The notes under the pieces: generated by a model | Told to the model about the DNA's origin: nothing | Seen by the model: the letters and a program-made list of their open reading frames with translations, nothing else | Databases searched by the model: none | In this document: positions 39,488 through 51,326 of the stretch, one piece after another | Position numbering within the stretch: the first letter of the stretch is position 1 | Layout: the number at the start of each line of letters is the position of its first letter | Assembly: GCF_012927645.1 (NCBI RefSeq) | Contig: NZ_JABBMT010000012.1 | Span: forward strand, 1 to 64,000 | Source of the DNA: Pseudoalteromonas arctica | GTDB taxonomy: Bacteria; Pseudomonadota; Gammaproteobacteria; Enterobacterales; Alteromonadaceae | Direction of reading: 5' to 3' | DNA length: 64,000 nucleotides | Made by a program: the position numbers and the translations under genes

Positions 39488-39562
39488 AATCGCACATATT
39501 TAAACAACTTTTCACTCGCTGCACCGTCACGCGGCGAGTCACACAAATTAGGGGATCAACAA

Positions 39563-40963
39563 GTGGCCCAAACGTTATACGATAAAATCTGGCAAGCACA
39601 TGTAGTTGCTAGTATTAATGAGCAAACAGACTTACTTTATATTGACCGTCATCTAGTACACGAAGTGACATCGCCGCAGGCTTTTGCTGGTCTGCGAGAG
39701 AAAAACCGTAAAGTACGTTGTCCTGAAAAAACCATCGCAACCATGGATCATAATGTATCGACTAAAAGCCGCTCATTAGATGCCGCCAGCGAAGTATCAA
39801 AAAATCAATTAATGGCACTTGATGCTAACTGTAAAGAGTTTGGTATTGTACTTTACGATTTAAACTCAATTAATCAAGGTATCGTTCATGTAATGGGGCC
39901 TGAGCAAGGTATTACTTTACCTGGCACCACCATAGTGTGTGGCGACAGCCACACCTCAACTCACGGTGCATTTGGTGCACTTGCTCATGGTATTGGCACC
40001 TCTGAGGTTGAGCACGTACTAGCGACGCAAACCTTACAACAGAAAAAAGCCAAGTCATTAAAAATTCAAATTAATGGGGTTTTACGTCCAACGGTTACAG
40101 CCAAAGATTTGATAATGGCTGTGATTGGCAAGCTTGGTACAGCAGGTGGTACAGGGTATGTAGCAGAGTTTTGCGGTGAAGGCATTGAGGCGTTATCAAT
40201 GGAAGCCCGTATGACACTGTGTAATATGAGTATCGAAATGGGCGCAAAGGCAGGTTTAATTGCACCGGATCAAATTACTTATGATTATTTAAAAGGTCGC
40301 CCATTTGCACCAAAAGGCGCGGACTTTGATGCAGCCGTTGCCTACTGGGAAACTTTAAAAACTGACGAAGGCGCACAGTTTGATCTAGTTGTTGAATTAG
40401 AAGCTAGTAGCATTCAGCCGCAAATTACGTGGGGCACTAGCCCAGAGCAAGTTATTGGTGTGGATGAATCTATTCCTGATCCAGACAAAGAAGCTGATTT
40501 AATTAAAGCTGATGCGATCCGCAGTGCCCTTAAATATATGGGCTTAATTGCCGGTGATAAGTTATCGTCAGCGAGCGTAGATACGGTATTTATCGGTTCA
40601 TGTACCAACAGTCGAATTGAAGACTTACGCGCCGCCGCACAAATTGTTGAAGGCAAGCAAGTGGCTGCTGGTGTTGAGGCGTTAATTGTACCGGGCTCTG
40701 GCTTGGTGAAAAAACAAGCTGAAGATGAAGGCTTAGCCGATATTTTCAAAGCGGCTGGCTTTGAATGGCGCGAACCGGGTTGCTCAATGTGCTTAGCAAT
40801 GAATGACGACCGTTTAGGTGCAGGCAAGCGTTGTGCATCTACTTCAAACCGTAACTTTGAAGGTCGCCAAGGCCGTGGTGGTCGTACACACTTAGTAAGC
40901 CCAGCAATGGCCGCTGCGGCAGCCATCCATGGTCGCTTTGTTGATATTAGAGGAGAAGCCTAA
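39563..40963 (+). CDS. leuC: 3-Isopropylmalate dehydratase, large subunit
   Basis: A 466-residue aconitase-type subunit carrying the [4Fe-4S] cluster. It starts at GTG (39563) after [25 protein letters not shown] is near residue 130. The cluster Cys residues are in [12 protein letters not shown] near 347 and GCSMCLAMN near 407-410. Works with LeuD to isomerise 2- to 3-isopropylmalate. Its stop overlaps the leuD start by one base (TAATG). Confidence 0.96.
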   Translation: MAQTLYDKIWQAHVVASINEQTDLLYIDRHLVHEVTSPQAFAGLREKNRKVRCPEKTIATMDHNVSTKSRSLDAASEVSKNQLMALDANCKEFGIVLYDLNSINQGIVHVMGPEQGITLPGTTIVCGDSHTSTHGAFGALAHGIGTSEVEHVLATQTLQQKKAKSLKIQINGVLRPTVTAKDLIMAVIGKLGTAGGTGYVAEFCGEGIEALSMEARMTLCNMSIEMGAKAGLIAPDQITYDYLKGRPFAPKGADFDAAVAYWETLKTDEGAQFDLVVELEASSIQPQITWGTSPEQVIGVDESIPDPDKEADLIKADAIRSALKYMGLIAGDKLSSASVDTVFIGSCTNSRIEDLRAAAQIVEGKQVAAGVEALIVPGSGLVKKQAEDEGLADIFKAAGFEWREPGCSMCLAMNDDRLGAGKRCASTSNRNFEGRQGRGGRTHLVSPAMAAAAAIHGRFVDIRGEA

Positions 40964-41562
40964 TGAGCATTTTTTTTAGTGGCTTAATGGCCCCACTTGA
41001 TAAAAACAACGTCGATACCGACCAAATCATTCCCAAGCAGTTTTTAACTTCAACCAGCCGTGATGGTTTTGATGCGGCATTGTTTTATGACTGGCGTTAT
41101 TTAGATAATGGCGAGCCAAACCCTGAATTTATTTTAAATCGGCCATGTTACCAAGGCGCGAAAATCTTGCTAACCCGCGACAACTTTGGCTGTGGCTCAT
41201 CACGTGAGCACGCACCTTGGGCACTTAAACAATACGGTTTTGAAGTGATTTTGGCAGAAAGCTTTGCTGATATTTTCTTTAATAACTGCGGTAATAACCA
41301 GATGCTAGCGATTGCATTACCCGCGCAAACATTGGAAGACTTATTTGTATTAAGCGAGCAACATGACGATATTCATATCGACATCGATCTTGAAAATCAG
41401 GTGCTTACCAGCAACAAGTTTGCACCAATCGGTTTTGATATTCGCAAAGACGTAAAAGAACGCTTATTAAGTGGCTTAGATTTTATCGGCGTGACCGAAA
41501 CACTAAATCCGCAAATTGACGCCTTTGAAGCAAAGCTGAACGCCGATCGCCCTTGGCAGTAG
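40963..41562 (+). CDS. leuD: 3-Isopropylmalate dehydratase, small subunit
   Basis: A 199-residue subunit. The NVDTDQIIPKQFL start and the DNFGCGSSREHAPWAL loop near residue 70 are diagnostic. It is the last gene of the leu operon, with a terminator right after it. Confidence 0.96.
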   Translation: MSIFFSGLMAPLDKNNVDTDQIIPKQFLTSTSRDGFDAALFYDWRYLDNGEPNPEFILNRPCYQGAKILLTRDNFGCGSSREHAPWALKQYGFEVILAESFADIFFNNCGNNQMLAIALPAQTLEDLFVLSEQHDDIHIDIDLENQVLTSNKFAPIGFDIRKDVKERLLSGLDFIGVTETLNPQIDAFEAKLNADRPWQ

Positions 41563-41586
41563 TGGTTTAAAAATTATTTAATCATG

Positions 41587-41610
41587 AAACGCGGCTAAGG
41601 CCGCGTTTTT
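41587..41610 (+). terminator. Terminator of the leu operon
   Basis: AAACGCGGC and GCCGCGTTT are perfectly complementary around TAAG, followed by TT and then GAGG. About 25 bp after leuD; its symmetry means it may also serve the opposing folX transcript. Confidence 0.85.
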
Positions 41611-41648
41611 GAGGGAAAATACTCTAAGTGCATTGTAAATGCGTTGCT

Positions 41649-42008
41649 TTAAGCTTTACTCCAATCGAGTGTTAGCGATACTGAATCTGCAAAGCGTAAA
41701 GCGTGCGGTTTATCGACCCGCGCCTTAGCATAATTGACACTAGAATGGCGATGACATACCTCGAGTATCTCTGCGACTAGTTTCTCAAGCAATAAAAAGT
41801 GCCCTTGTTCGACCAGCGAAATAACTTCTTTGGTGATCACTTTATAATTAAGTGCTTGTTCAACTTGATCCGTTTCGCAGGCTTGATCAGCAGGGTAGTG
41901 AATTTCTAAATTGATCACTACATCCTGTTTTTTCTCACGTTCATCGGGATTAAAACCAATAAAAGTGCGTAGCCGTAAGTTAGTTACATGGATAATTGCA
42001 TTGGCCAT
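41649..42008 (-). CDS. folX: Dihydroneopterin triphosphate 2'-epimerase
   Basis: A 119-residue member of the DHNA aldolase/epimerase family. LRLRTFIGFNPDEREKKQD and ALNYKVITKEVI are FolX-like, LLEKLVAEIL carries the conserved active-site Glu-Lys region, and DKPHALRFADSVSLTL closes the protein. It converts dihydroneopterin triphosphate to the monapterin form. It follows folE by 4 bp in a folM-folE-folX operon. Confidence 0.9.
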   Translation of the reverse strand: MANAIIHVTNLRLRTFIGFNPDEREKKQDVVINLEIHYPADQACETDQVEQALNYKVITKEVISLVEQGHFLLLEKLVAEILEVCHRHSSVNYAKARVDKPHALRFADSVSLTLDWSKA

Positions 42009-42012
42009 ATAG

Positions 42013-42567
42013 TTAGCCTTTTATAAGTTGCAAAAACTCATTGCGGGTTTTTGGATCGGCTCTGAAGTTACCTAGCATTACCGATGTACGCATACTTGAG
42101 TTTTGTTTTTCAACCCCGCGCATCATCATACACATATGTTTGGCTTCCACTATCACACCTACGCCTTTGGCTCCAGTGACTTCTTCAACCGCTTTAGCGA
42201 TTTGATGAGTCAGTTGTTCTTGAATTTGAAAGCGGCGTGCATACATATCAACGATTCGGGCGAATTTCGATAACCCTAATACTTTGCCATTAGGAATATA
42301 AGCGATATGACAGCGCCCTACGAATGGTAATAAATGATGCTCACACATCGAATAAAGCTCTATATCTTGAATTAAAACCATATCATCTGCATCAGAAGTA
42401 AATACCGCATTATTGGTAATTTCTTCTAATGTTTGACGATAGCCTTTGGTCAAATATTCCATCGCTTTGGCGGCGCGTTTTGGCGTATCTAATAAACCTT
42501 CGCGTTGTGGATCTTCACCTATAGCAGTAATAATTTCGTGGTAACTATTTTTTAATTTATCGTGCAT
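42013..42567 (-). CDS. folE: GTP cyclohydrolase I
   Basis: A 184-residue zinc enzyme making 7,8-dihydroneopterin triphosphate from GTP. Zinc ligands are in [18 protein letters not shown] near residue 75, with the matching Cys in KHMCMMMRG near 146. YTFE-type variants are absent, so this is the standard type IA enzyme. It is the middle gene of the monapterin cluster. Confidence 0.95.
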   Translation of the reverse strand: MHDKLKNSYHEIITAIGEDPQREGLLDTPKRAAKAMEYLTKGYRQTLEEITNNAVFTSDADDMVLIQDIELYSMCEHHLLPFVGRCHIAYIPNGKVLGLSKFARIVDMYARRFQIQEQLTHQIAKAVEEVTGAKGVGVIVEAKHMCMMMRGVEKQNSSMRTSVMLGNFRADPKTRNEFLQLIKG

Positions 42568-42586
42568 AAATTTCTCGATTAATCCG

Positions 42587-43306
42587 TTATTTTAAATGTC
42601 TACCACCATCGACGGGTAAAGAACGTCCCGTGATGTAATGGCTGCTAAGCAATAAATCGACGCTGTTTATAATTTCGCGACAACCGGGCTCGATGCCCAT
42701 TAATGATTTTTTAAGGGTTTTTTCTCGATACTCATCGCTATCGTGATCATTAAAAATAATTAATGAAGGGGCGATAGCGTTCACTTTAATATTCGGGGCA
42801 AACTTAGCTGCAAATGATTTTGTTATATTTTCTAAGGCGGCTTTACTTGCGGCATATGCAATATGCTTTGGGCTTCCTTTTTCAACAACATAATCAGTTA
42901 AATGAATGATATCGGCAGGTTGTTGCTGCTGTTGCTGGAAATTTAACAGTAACTCGTTAAGCGCTAAGTTAATTAAGTAAGGTGCTTTGGCATGGATCCG
43001 CATCATGTTATCAAATAGCGTACTGCTATCTGGATTATTTGCTTCGCAGTCCCAACTCGATGCGTTGTGGATCACCGCCTTTAAGCTACTTGTGAGCAGC
43101 TTTAATTGACTGGCAAACTCATTAATGCCGTTGTCTGTGCTAAAGTCTGCGTACATACATACAGCACCATGGTCAGATAATTCATCAATCGCCAGATGAC
43201 GAGTTCGGTAAGTAACGATAATAGCTTGCCCTTGGGCTATAAAATGTTTTGCCAGTGCTAAACCAATACGTTGGCCGGCACCTGTTATTAAAATGGGCGA
43301 TGTCAT
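42587..43306 (-). CDS. folM: Dihydromonapterin reductase, FolM
   Basis: A 239-residue short-chain dehydrogenase. The NADPH loop is [16 protein letters not shown], the catalytic [10 protein letters not shown] is near residue 152, and [13 protein letters not shown] ends the protein. The TGAGQRIG loop, not TGxxxGIG, and the operon with folX and folE identify it as FolM, which yields tetrahydromonapterin. The ATG at 43306 is chosen over an upstream TTG; AAGGA lies rather far (about 13 bp) upstream, so translation may be modest. Confidence 0.88.
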   Translation of the reverse strand: MTSPILITGAGQRIGLALAKHFIAQGQAIIVTYRTRHLAIDELSDHGAVCMYADFSTDNGINEFASQLKLLTSSLKAVIHNASSWDCEANNPDSSTLFDNMMRIHAKAPYLINLALNELLLNFQQQQQQPADIIHLTDYVVEKGSPKHIAYAASKAALENITKSFAAKFAPNIKVNAIAPSLIIFNDHDSDEYREKTLKKSLMGIEPGCREIINSVDLLLSSHYITGRSLPVDGGRHLK

Positions 43307-43553
43307 AACTAAATACAAATCCTTAGGTTTTTTAATGCGATGAGCTGAATTACTATGAGTTTACTAACAACTATAAACTAAATTACAGAACTATTTCACC
43401 TTTACTGCAAAGATATTGCACTCAATTACAATCTGTTTGTACGCCGTAACGAACAGTTGCGATCATTTGCTTCAGTCGTATTTCATTCGCGGCTATTTCA
43501 GTGGTACGGTGGGAGTTCCGTAAGGCGCTTATGTTGGTGTTAAAGTGAAAAGC

Positions 43554-43581
43554 GGGCAATTCTTTTTATTGTTAACTGCCC
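43554..43581 (-). terminator. Possible terminator downstream of nadE
   Basis: GGGCAATT and AACTGCCC pair with one mismatch around a 12-nt AT loop; on the minus strand GCTTTTC follows. The rest of the 300-bp gap between nadE and folM (43319-43618) shows nothing recognisable. Confidence 0.4.
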
Positions 43582-43618
43582 AAGAAGTGTCATTTACGGT
43601 TTATGAGCTTATAACAAC

Positions 43619-44455
43619 CTAAAGAACATCATAAATGGTTGGAATAGCTTGGCGTTTATGTTGAGTGCGTAGATAAATTGCGATTAGTTTTTCAGTTACC
43701 TCGTCACTGATTTCTTTGCCTTCTAGAAAATCATCAATTTGTGCATAACTTAAACCAAGGGCTTCTTCATCAGTAAGGCCTGGACGATCACACTCTAAGT
43801 CGGCAGTTGGCGCTTTATTAACGAGCAAATCGGGGGCACCTAACTGCTTGGCTAATGCGCGTACTTGGCGTTTTGATAAGCCAAATAATGGCGCTAAGTC
43901 GCATGCGCCATCACCAAACTTAGTATAAAAGCCAGTAATGTTCTCGGCGCTATGATCAGTACCAACAACGAGGCCTTGGCACAGTCCGGCAATTTCATAT
44001 TGCGCTACCATACGTTGACGAGCTTTCACATTACCTTTAATAAAATCAATTTGTGCTTGTTCCGGCAGTGTATCACCGCAACCTACCACCGCCGCTAATG
44101 CTTGCTCATGCATACCGTCTGTTGCGGGTTTAATATTTACTGTTAGGCGTTTATTTGGTTGAATAAAATCAACTGCCAATTGCGCTTCAGCTTCATCAGC
44201 TTGCACACCATACGGTAAGCGAACCGCAATAAATTGATACTTATCGGTTTGTTGCTGCGCATTTAATTCGTTAACGGCGAGTTGGCATAAGCGACCACAG
44301 GTAGATGAGTCTACACCGCCACTAATTCCCAGCACTAAAGAGCGTGAATGTGCTGCCACTAAACGGTTTTTTATAAAGTTTACACGGCGTGTGATCTCGT
44401 TGTTGACGTCTATATTTGGCTGGACTTTCATTTCTGCCACTATTTCAGCGCGCAT
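43619..44455 (-). CDS. nadE: Ammonia-dependent NAD+ synthetase
   Basis: A 278-residue enzyme amidating nicotinic acid adenine dinucleotide. The ATP-pyrophosphatase loop is [17 protein letters not shown] near residue 41. [31 protein letters not shown] near 165 is shown here only in part: [18 protein letters not shown]. There is no glutaminase domain, so it uses ammonia. AGGAG lies 9 bp before the ATG. Confidence 0.95.
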   Translation of the reverse strand: MRAEIVAEMKVQPNIDVNNEITRRVNFIKNRLVAAHSRSLVLGISGGVDSSTCGRLCQLAVNELNAQQQTDKYQFIAVRLPYGVQADEAEAQLAVDFIQPNKRLTVNIKPATDGMHEQALAAVVGCGDTLPEQAQIDFIKGNVKARQRMVAQYEIAGLCQGLVVGTDHSAENITGFYTKFGDGACDLAPLFGLSKRQVRALAKQLGAPDLLVNKAPTADLECDRPGLTDEEALGLSYAQIDDFLEGKEISDEVTEKLIAIYLRTQHKRQAIPTIYDVL

Positions 44456-44565
44456 GCTGAGCTCTCCTAATAATATTACTGGTTGTCATGGTTATACCAA
44501 TTAGCTTAAAAGCATGATCTCTATTTAATGCAATTGGAATTATTATCTAATTCAAAGGGTTTAAT

Positions 44566-45189
44566 TTAAAGCCCTAAATGTAACTTAATTTTTTGTAATT
44601 CAGCTTTTAGCTTATCAATTTCAGCAAGTAACTCATTAAGCTCGCCAGCTTTGAGTGCTGGCAATTCTGGTGGCTCCACTGCAACAGCACTTGGTGGATC
44701 AGCAAATAAATGGCTGTAACGGCTTTCACGTTTGCCGGGTTCTCGCGGGTGCTTAGTTACATGCTCGGCGCTGATCAAAGCATTTAATGCCAGCTCAACT
44801 TCAGCAACATTATTAAACTCAGCAAGCCGATTGCTACGGGTTCTTAATTCTCCCGGGGTTTGTGGGCCACGTAGTAGCATTAAACAAATAATAGCGCGCT
44901 GTTGTTCCGTTAACTGTAAATTACCAAATTCAGTATTGCAAAAACGATGTGCAAACTTAGTTACGCGTCCAGATAATTCTTCGTCTAATGTTACTAACCG
45001 CTGGGCAATTAACGAGTCTAGCGCCTCTTGTATTTCAGTTTCGCTGAGTGTGAGTACGGGCTCTCGGTTCGATTTTTGATTGCACGCATTGGTCAATGCA
45101 TTTAGTGACAGCGGGTAATGCTCTGGTGTGGTGCTTTGTTTTTCAAGTAGGCAGCCGATCACGCGTTGTTCAATAGCAGTGAGTTGCAT
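44566..45189 (-). CDS. yceH: YceH family (DUF480) protein
   Basis: A 207-residue cytoplasmic protein made of two winged-helix modules. The N-terminal [39 protein letters not shown] and later [15 protein letters not shown] are diagnostic. The C-terminus is a Glu/Leu coiled coil (about 175-205). Role unknown, probably DNA or protein binding. Confidence 0.92.
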   Translation of the reverse strand: MQLTAIEQRVIGCLLEKQSTTPEHYPLSLNALTNACNQKSNREPVLTLSETEIQEALDSLIAQRLVTLDEELSGRVTKFAHRFCNTEFGNLQLTEQQRAIICLMLLRGPQTPGELRTRSNRLAEFNNVAEVELALNALISAEHVTKHPREPGKRESRYSHLFADPPSAVAVEPPELPALKAGELNELLAEIDKLKAELQKIKLHLGL

Positions 45190-45227
45190 AATAAATCCTT
45201 CTTTTTGTTATGCTTTAGCTTACACCT

Positions 45228-48200
45228 TTATTGTTTACCTAGCCATTGTTGCAGTTTCGGATTAAGCGCATCAAAATCGAGTGGTTTGGTTAGGTAATCA
45301 GTCATTCCTGCACTGAGGCATTTATCTCTATCGCCTTGCATAGCATTAGCGGTTAACGCAATAATAGTTACGTTTTTGTAGTACTCACCCGCATCCCCAT
45401 TACGGATAGCCTTAGTTGCTTGGTAACCATCCATTTCTGGCATCTGGCAGTCCATCAATAATAGCTTGTACGGCTCTGTGGTTTTGCATTTTAGTTTTTC
45501 GATAGCCGCCACACCGTTTTCAGCGATATCAAAATTAATGCCTGCTTGTTTTAGTAATGCAGAAGCAACGACTTGATTTACTTTATTGTCTTCTACCAGC
45601 AGGATTTTGTCTTGATTTACAAAGTGTGTATTGTTGATTGCAATACTTGCTGGTAGTACATTGTTATTTTGTTGTTGCTCGATAAATTTTTCATTCACCA
45701 AAGAATCAAATAAGTCCGAAGGTGTCAGTGGTTTAAAAATCATGCAATCGGCGTCGATTGGCAAGTTTGCATGTGCTTCTGGTGAGAAACTCATTGGCGC
45801 CATAAGTATCAGTTTTACTTGATGCTCGCTGAGATAAACTTTCAGGCTATTAATTGCAGCAGCGTTGCTTTGCTGAAAAAAGCTATAATCAAGCAACACA
45901 GCATCAATTGGTTCATCGCTAGAATTAAGATAATAACTCAAGGCTAGGTAATTTTGGAGAATATGCGCACGCGCGCCCCATACATTCAGTTGTTTCTGTG
46001 CAATTGAGCTATTTAATGGACAAGTATCGACAATTAAAATATGTTTGTTTGTGATTAAATGGCTCGGTAAGTCTTGTGGTTTACCCTGTAGCGGCTGTAC
46101 TTTAATGGAAAAAGTAAAGGTACTACCTTGACCATAAACACTGGTGGCGTTGATTTCCCCATCCATCAAATTACAAAGCTGCTTAACAATCGCCAAGCCC
46201 AAACCTGTGCCGCCATATTGGCGAGTAGTTGAGGTATCCGCTTGAGTGAAAGAATCAAATAATGAAGCTTGTTTGTCGGCTTTAATACCAATACCGGTAT
46301 CAATAATTGAGCAATCTAAAAAAGTCGCGTTAGTGGTATTTTTTAAATTTGCACTCACGATAATTTCACCATTATGAGTAAATTTAACGGCATTGCCGAG
46401 TAAATTATTAATAATTTGGCGAAGCCTATTTGGGTCACTAACAATCTTATTTACATTAATTTTAGTGGCATCTAAAATCAGTTTAGTATTCTGTTGCTCT
46501 ACTTTAAGGGCAAATGACTCGACAACTTCACCTAGTAATTTCGGTAAATTAAAGGCAATCTCTTCGATATCTAATTTACCAGCTTCAATTTTTGAAAAAT
46601 CCAGAATATCGTTAATTATATTAAGCAGCGATTGTGCTGATGATTGTGCTAATTCAATATGATGCGTTTGCTGAGGATCTAACTTAGTTTGTTGCACAAT
46701 GTTAAGCATCCCGAGCACACCGTTCATTGGGGTGCGAATTTCGTGGCTCATGCTCGCTAAAAACTCTCCTTTTGCGGTTACAGCTTGCTCCGCAGCTTCT
46801 TTTGCTGTAACTAATTGTTGCTCAGTTTCTATACGTTGTTCGCTAGAATACAAGCTGCCAATTAAAGCGGCAACGGCAATTAAAAAGCTTTCTTCGTTAC
46901 GCGACCATGCCCGCGGATAGTGACAATGCTCAGCACAAACAATACCAATCGCTCCGCCTCCAGTAGGAATAGATACACACAGTATTGATTTTATATCGAA
47001 AGGAGCTAAATAGTGTGCTGTAAGAGGGGTTGTAAATTTATTGCTCTGTGCATTTGAGGCGCGGATCACAGCTTGATTATCAATGGCTGTAAAAAAATCC
47101 TTTAACTCAGTTTGCAGCCATACTGGTAACGCAGTGTTATTTGGTGTGTGTTTACCATGATGGGCAAATGATTGCAGTTGATCTCTTGCATCATTGAACA
47201 GCCATATACTGGCACGTTCAACATTAAATGCATCGCAAATTGATTGTGTAATAATATCTTTTGCTTGTTTTAAATTGCCAGTCAGCACTGCGTTATTAAC
47301 GGTAAGAGAGGCGAGTACCTCATTATGCAAAGCGGTTTTACTGCTTTCTAACTCAATACATTTACGCACGTTTATATCTTGTAATGAGCCAAAAATCTTA
47401 ATACAGCGGCCATTACTGATTTCTGCTTCACCATGCATTAACACCCATAAAGCATTACCTTTAGAATCGATAACCTCGAGCTCAACTTCGTAACTTTCAC
47501 CATATTTAATCGCTCGCTCAACGAGCTTTTTTATCGTGTCGCGGCTTTCGCCTTCTTTAAAATAGGTAAAGTTCGTTGGCCAATCAGGTTGTTCGTCTAA
47601 CGGATATTTGAAAATGTTTTTGGTCATATCTGACCAATATACTTGTTGTGTTTCAAGATTAAATGACCAAGCGCCAATTTTCGCAAGACTACTCATTGTC
47701 ACTAGCATCTTTTCGTTTCTCAGCTGGCGATTGAGCATTTTTAGGAATAATAAGAAGGCTAAAATTAGTAACCCACAAATAGTAAATATTGCTAATCGCA
47801 GTGGCCAAATCGTAGAGTTTGGTGGTGCCCAACCGACTTTAGGGGTCACAAAAATTTCCCACTCACCCCCTTGAAAGGTTAAAGTAAATTCCAGAGGGTT
47901 GCGCTCTAAAATATCCGCTTTACCACGGAAAAACTCTCCTTTTAGACCCAAGCCATTGCGTCCTTGGATGGCGACATCGTAGTCTTCTTCTAGCTCGAAG
48001 ATACCTGCTTTTTTATATATTCTTTCAATGTCGAGCACCACCGATAGCAGTCCCCAAAAATGTTTATCAGGAGGAAGGTAAACTGGGATTCGAGCAATTA
48101 ATGCTTCACCACCTTGCACTAATGTAAGTGGGCCTGCCATAACTATTTCATTGTTGTCACGTGCACGAATTGCATCTGCACGTTGTGCTTTGTTCTCTAA

Positions 48201-48593
48201 AAAGTTTAGCCCGATGGCTTTTTCATTGCCTGCCAATGGGTAAGTCATGCGGAGCACCATATCAGGTGCACCGCCGATATTGCGTAATTCAGATGAGGTG
48301 GCGAATAATGGTGCGGCAATTTGTGTAAAACGCTGTTGATCTAAATTAGGCTCTGCAGCTACTGCAACAGCTAAACCACGTACCAATTGAATATTTGATA
48401 CTAATGTTGATTCAAGTTGAGTACGGTAGCTACTCACTTCAGATAAAATTAATAGTCGATGAGATTGTTGGGCACGTTTATAACTGATCTGATCAAGCAC
48501 TAAACCAATTAATAAAATAAAAATGAGCGAGCACCAAAATATCAGTTTAAATTTGTATACTTGTTTGTGATCATATGTCTTTAACAATGGCAT
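45228..48593 (-). CDS. Hybrid sensor histidine kinase (CHASE-PAS-GAF-HisKA-HATPase-REC-REC)
   Basis: A 1121-residue membrane kinase. TM1 is about 16-35, a periplasmic CHASE domain about 40-260 ([16 protein letters not shown], later MTYPLAG), and TM2 about 267-287. A PAS-like domain follows at about 300-410, a GAF domain at about 430-600, and the H-box [13 protein letters not shown] near 635. The HATPase has NLLGNAVKF and [13 protein letters not shown] first receiver (about 870-985) keeps Asp in VLLDYSF but is divergent. A second, canonical receiver (about 1005-1118) has [20 protein letters not shown] and LTKPL. No HPt domain is present, so the phosphate must go to a separate HPt protein. The ligand is unknown; CHASE and GAF suggest one external and one internal small-molecule signal. 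Divergent from the acylase gene. Confidence 0.92.
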   Translation of the reverse strand: MPLLKTYDHKQVYKFKLIFWCSLIFILLIGLVLDQISYKRAQQSHRLLILSEVSSYRTQLESTLVSNIQLVRGLAVAVAAEPNLDQQRFTQIAAPLFATSSELRNIGGAPDMVLRMTYPLAGNEKAIGLNFLENKAQRADAIRARDNNEIVMAGPLTLVQGGEALIARIPVYLPPDKHFWGLLSVVLDIERIYKKAGIFELEEDYDVAIQGRNGLGLKGEFFRGKADILERNPLEFTLTFQGGEWEIFVTPKVGWAPPNSTIWPLRLAIFTICGLLILAFLLFLKMLNRQLRNEKMLVTMSSLAKIGAWSFNLETQQVYWSDMTKNIFKYPLDEQPDWPTNFTYFKEGESRDTIKKLVERAIKYGESYEVELEVIDSKGNALWVLMHGEAEISNGRCIKIFGSLQDINVRKCIELESSKTALHNEVLASLTVNNAVLTGNLKQAKDIITQSICDAFNVERASIWLFNDARDQLQSFAHHGKHTPNNTALPVWLQTELKDFFTAIDNQAVIRASNAQSNKFTTPLTAHYLAPFDIKSILCVSIPTGGGAIGIVCAEHCHYPRAWSRNEESFLIAVAALIGSLYSSEQRIETEQQLVTAKEAAEQAVTAKGEFLASMSHEIRTPMNGVLGMLNIVQQTKLDPQQTHHIELAQSSAQSLLNIINDILDFSKIEAGKLDIEEIAFNLPKLLGEVVESFALKVEQQNTKLILDATKINVNKIVSDPNRLRQIINNLLGNAVKFTHNGEIIVSANLKNTTNATFLDCSIIDTGIGIKADKQASLFDSFTQADTSTTRQYGGTGLGLAIVKQLCNLMDGEINATSVYGQGSTFTFSIKVQPLQGKPQDLPSHLITNKHILIVDTCPLNSSIAQKQLNVWGARAHILQNYLALSYYLNSSDEPIDAVLLDYSFFQQSNAAAINSLKVYLSEHQVKLILMAPMSFSPEAHANLPIDADCMIFKPLTPSDLFDSLVNEKFIEQQQNNNVLPASIAINNTHFVNQDKILLVEDNKVNQVVASALLKQAGINFDIAENGVAAIEKLKCKTTEPYKLLLMDCQMPEMDGYQATKAIRNGDAGEYYKNVTIIALTANAMQGDRDKCLSAGMTDYLTKPLDFDALNPKLQQWLGKQ

Positions 48594-48759
48594 TAGCGAC
48601 TGGTGCTTTTATATTTGGCTGTTCAACTATAGTCAATTTATCACGGAAATAAAAATAGTCCGATACATTGAGCTATTTGTTTTTTATTTATTTAAATTAC
48701 CGCATTTTTCATAAAACTATGGTTATGATAGTGCTAATCAAGAGTGAAAGGACAGGTTC

Positions 48760-51051
48760 ATGTTTAAAATTATCAAGTGGCTGGTGTTAGCAATCGTAAT
48801 TTTAGGATTAGCCGCAACGGCTGTTATTTATGGTGTACTGGCAATTAGTTTACCGGCGCTTGATGGTAATGGGCGTAGTACCTACGTCAGTCAAGTGGTA
48901 AAAATCTCCCGAGACCAACTGGGTCAGGCCGTTATCTCAGCTGAGAACCGCCTTGATGCGGCGTATGCTTTAGGATTTGCCCACGGGCAAGATAGATTCT
49001 TTCAAATGGATTTACTGCGCCGTAATGCTGCGGGTGAATTGAGTCAACTGTTCGGCAAAGCAGCATTGGATTTGGATAAAAAAATGCGCTTTCACCAGTT
49101 GCGAAAACGCAGTGCTATGATTGTTGAACAATTGCCTCAAGCTGATCAAGCATTATTAACAAGTTATGCCGCTGGCGTTAATGAAGGCTTAGCACAGGTA
49201 GGTTTTAGCAGTTTTGAATATTTACTAACAGGCGCTGAGCAAAAGCCTTGGCGCAGTGAAGACAGTTTGTTAGTGATTTACAGTATGTACTTAGATTTAC
49301 AAACAGCGACCTTTGAACGTGACCAAGCGTTAATTCAAATTGCCGATATTTATGGCCCAGCAATGGTCAGTTTTTTAACTCAACCCAGCCAATATCAAGC
49401 GGCTTTAGATGGCAGCACACTCGCACCTTATGATTTAGCTATTCCTGAATTTCCTAAGCAAACCTTACAAGCTTTACTCAGGATTGACGAAAATCAAGAG
49501 CGCGGTAGTAATAACTGGGCGGTAACTGGGCAGTTAACGACCACAGGTGCAGGGATGCTGTCGGATGATATGCATTTGTCGATGGCAGTGCCGGTTATTT
49601 GGTATCGTGCGCAACTTAACTATGTAAAGTCAGGAATAGTGAGCCAAGTGACAGGGGTTTCCTTGCCTGGTGCGCCAGCAATTGTGGTCGGGACCAATAA
49701 CAATATTGCGTGGGGATTTACAAATGGTTACCTCGATACTGCCGATTGGATAGCATTAACTGATAACAGTAAAACATGGCAAGAAATTGAGCAAATAGCA
49801 CTACCCGATGGGTCAATTGAAGAATATCAGCTGACATTGAGTGAGTATGGTCCAGTACGAGAAATAAATGGCAAGCCTTATGCGCTCAGCTGGGTTGGCC
49901 ATCAACCTTATGCAGTTGACATGGATTTATTAAAATTAGAGCAAGCAACCACAGTCGATGACGCGCTGCTGATCGCCAGTGAAGTAGGTATTCCAGTACA
50001 AAACTTAATGGTGGTAGATAGCCAAGGTAATGCGGGTTGGAAAAACATGGGAGCCATTCCTGGGCGTATTAAGCCCAGTGAACTAGCTGTTCCGGAGCAT
50101 GCTTACTCAACACTTTGGCAGCATAATGAACAGCAAAGGCCGGAAGTTAAAAATCCTGTTGATGGCCGTTTATGGACTGGAAACTCTCGCGTTGTATCGG
50201 CTTTGGATGATCAGCGTTTTGGTAATGGTGGGTATGCCTTGGGAGCACGATCGAGTCAAATTCGTGATAGATTGTATGAAAAACAACATTTTAATGAAGC
50301 TAATTTTAACCAGTTGCAGCATGATAATCAGGCGCGCTTTTTACAACCGTGGCATAGCTTATTGCTGCAACAGCTTAATAAAAATAGTACGGCTAATCAG
50401 CAGTACATAAAAGAATTAGAAAACTGGCAAGGTTGCGCTTGTGCAACGTCAATTGGCTATACGCTGGTTAGGCGTTATCGTGATGAAGTTATCAATAGTG
50501 TATTTACGGCTATGCAAGCAAAGCTAAAGACTCAAGGTGGTTCATTAAAGTATGTTAAACGTGATTTAGAGCCAGCAATATGGCAGCTTATTGAACAGCA
50601 ACCAGATAGCTGGTTAAATCCACAATTTGCTGATTGGGATGCACAATTAACTGATTCATTTCGTCAAGTTGTCAGTAATTTAAGTAAAGAGTTTGGCAGT
50701 AACTTAAAAGGTTGGCAGTGGGGTACAGTGAATGAATTAGTTATTGAGCATCCATTCGCACAGCAAATACCACAACTAAGTAAATTATTAAATATGCCGA
50801 CAGCGCCAGGATTTGGCGATAGTTATATGCCAGCAGTGCAGGGGCGTAGTTTTGGTGCGTCACAGCGATTTATTGCTCAACCTGGGCATTTAGAAAACGC
50901 CATAATGGCCATTCCCGGTGGCCAGTCAGGGCATCCACTATCGCCATTTTATCGCGCAGGATTTGATGACTACGTAACTGCAAAACCAACGCCGTTATTA
51001 CCGCAAACACTAATGCATGAGATCACAATCTCACCTGCTAATAAGCTTTAG
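48760..51051 (+). CDS. Penicillin acylase family Ntn hydrolase
   Basis: A 763-residue precursor with an N-terminal hydrophobic segment (about 6-30). The family self-cleaves so that a Ser becomes the new N-terminus of the beta subunit; here it is Ser250 in ERGSNNWAV. AYALGFAHGQDRFFQMDLLR near 69 and SLPGAPAIVVGTNNNIAWGF near 304 are typical. Homologues hydrolyse penicillins or acyl-homoserine lactones (quorum quenching, PvdQ) or deacylate siderophore precursors; which applies here is not evident. It is not linked to the NRPS cluster. AAGGA precedes the start. Confidence 0.9.
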   Translation: MFKIIKWLVLAIVILGLAATAVIYGVLAISLPALDGNGRSTYVSQVVKISRDQLGQAVISAENRLDAAYALGFAHGQDRFFQMDLLRRNAAGELSQLFGKAALDLDKKMRFHQLRKRSAMIVEQLPQADQALLTSYAAGVNEGLAQVGFSSFEYLLTGAEQKPWRSEDSLLVIYSMYLDLQTATFERDQALIQIADIYGPAMVSFLTQPSQYQAALDGSTLAPYDLAIPEFPKQTLQALLRIDENQERGSNNWAVTGQLTTTGAGMLSDDMHLSMAVPVIWYRAQLNYVKSGIVSQVTGVSLPGAPAIVVGTNNNIAWGFTNGYLDTADWIALTDNSKTWQEIEQIALPDGSIEEYQLTLSEYGPVREINGKPYALSWVGHQPYAVDMDLLKLEQATTVDDALLIASEVGIPVQNLMVVDSQGNAGWKNMGAIPGRIKPSELAVPEHAYSTLWQHNEQQRPEVKNPVDGRLWTGNSRVVSALDDQRFGNGGYALGARSSQIRDRLYEKQHFNEANFNQLQHDNQARFLQPWHSLLLQQLNKNSTANQQYIKELENWQGCACATSIGYTLVRRYRDEVINSVFTAMQAKLKTQGGSLKYVKRDLEPAIWQLIEQQPDSWLNPQFADWDAQLTDSFRQVVSNLSKEFGSNLKGWQWGTVNELVIEHPFAQQIPQLSKLLNMPTAPGFGDSYMPAVQGRSFGASQRFIAQPGHLENAIMAIPGGQSGHPLSPFYRAGFDDYVTAKPTPLLPQTLMHEITISPANKL

Positions 51052-51078
51052 ATGAGTAAAGCCAGCTTGTATTAAGGT

Positions 51079-51115
51079 AGTAATGGTCGTTTGATTTTGG
51101 CCATTACTTTTACTC
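51079..51115 (+). terminator. Terminator downstream of the penicillin acylase gene
   Basis: AGTAATGGTC and GGCCATTACT pair (one G-U) around a 10-nt loop, followed by TTTTACTC. It lies about 28 bp past the stop. Confidence 0.75.
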
Positions 51116-51326
51116 TTATGAAGTGTACTTAAGCTAAGTGTTAGGCTAAAAACCGCCAAACTAAAAAATTATACCTACATATACTTACTTCAACACTGTT
51201 GTTGGTGCTATCTTAAAAATAAACCAGCGCTAGGTATGCTGCACTAAGCAGGCGTTCAGAGCTGATCACGTATTATGCACGTATTGAACTATCAAATTTA
51301 ATGTTCTACGCCTAAAGGAGTTGTGT

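Noticed and set aside
51052..51326. Possible guanidine riboswitch before the GNAT-nitrilase/sugE genes.
   Set aside because: No ykkC-like conserved segments or paired ACGR-loop hairpins were recognised; the only clear structure is the terminator of the preceding gene. Infernal would settle it.
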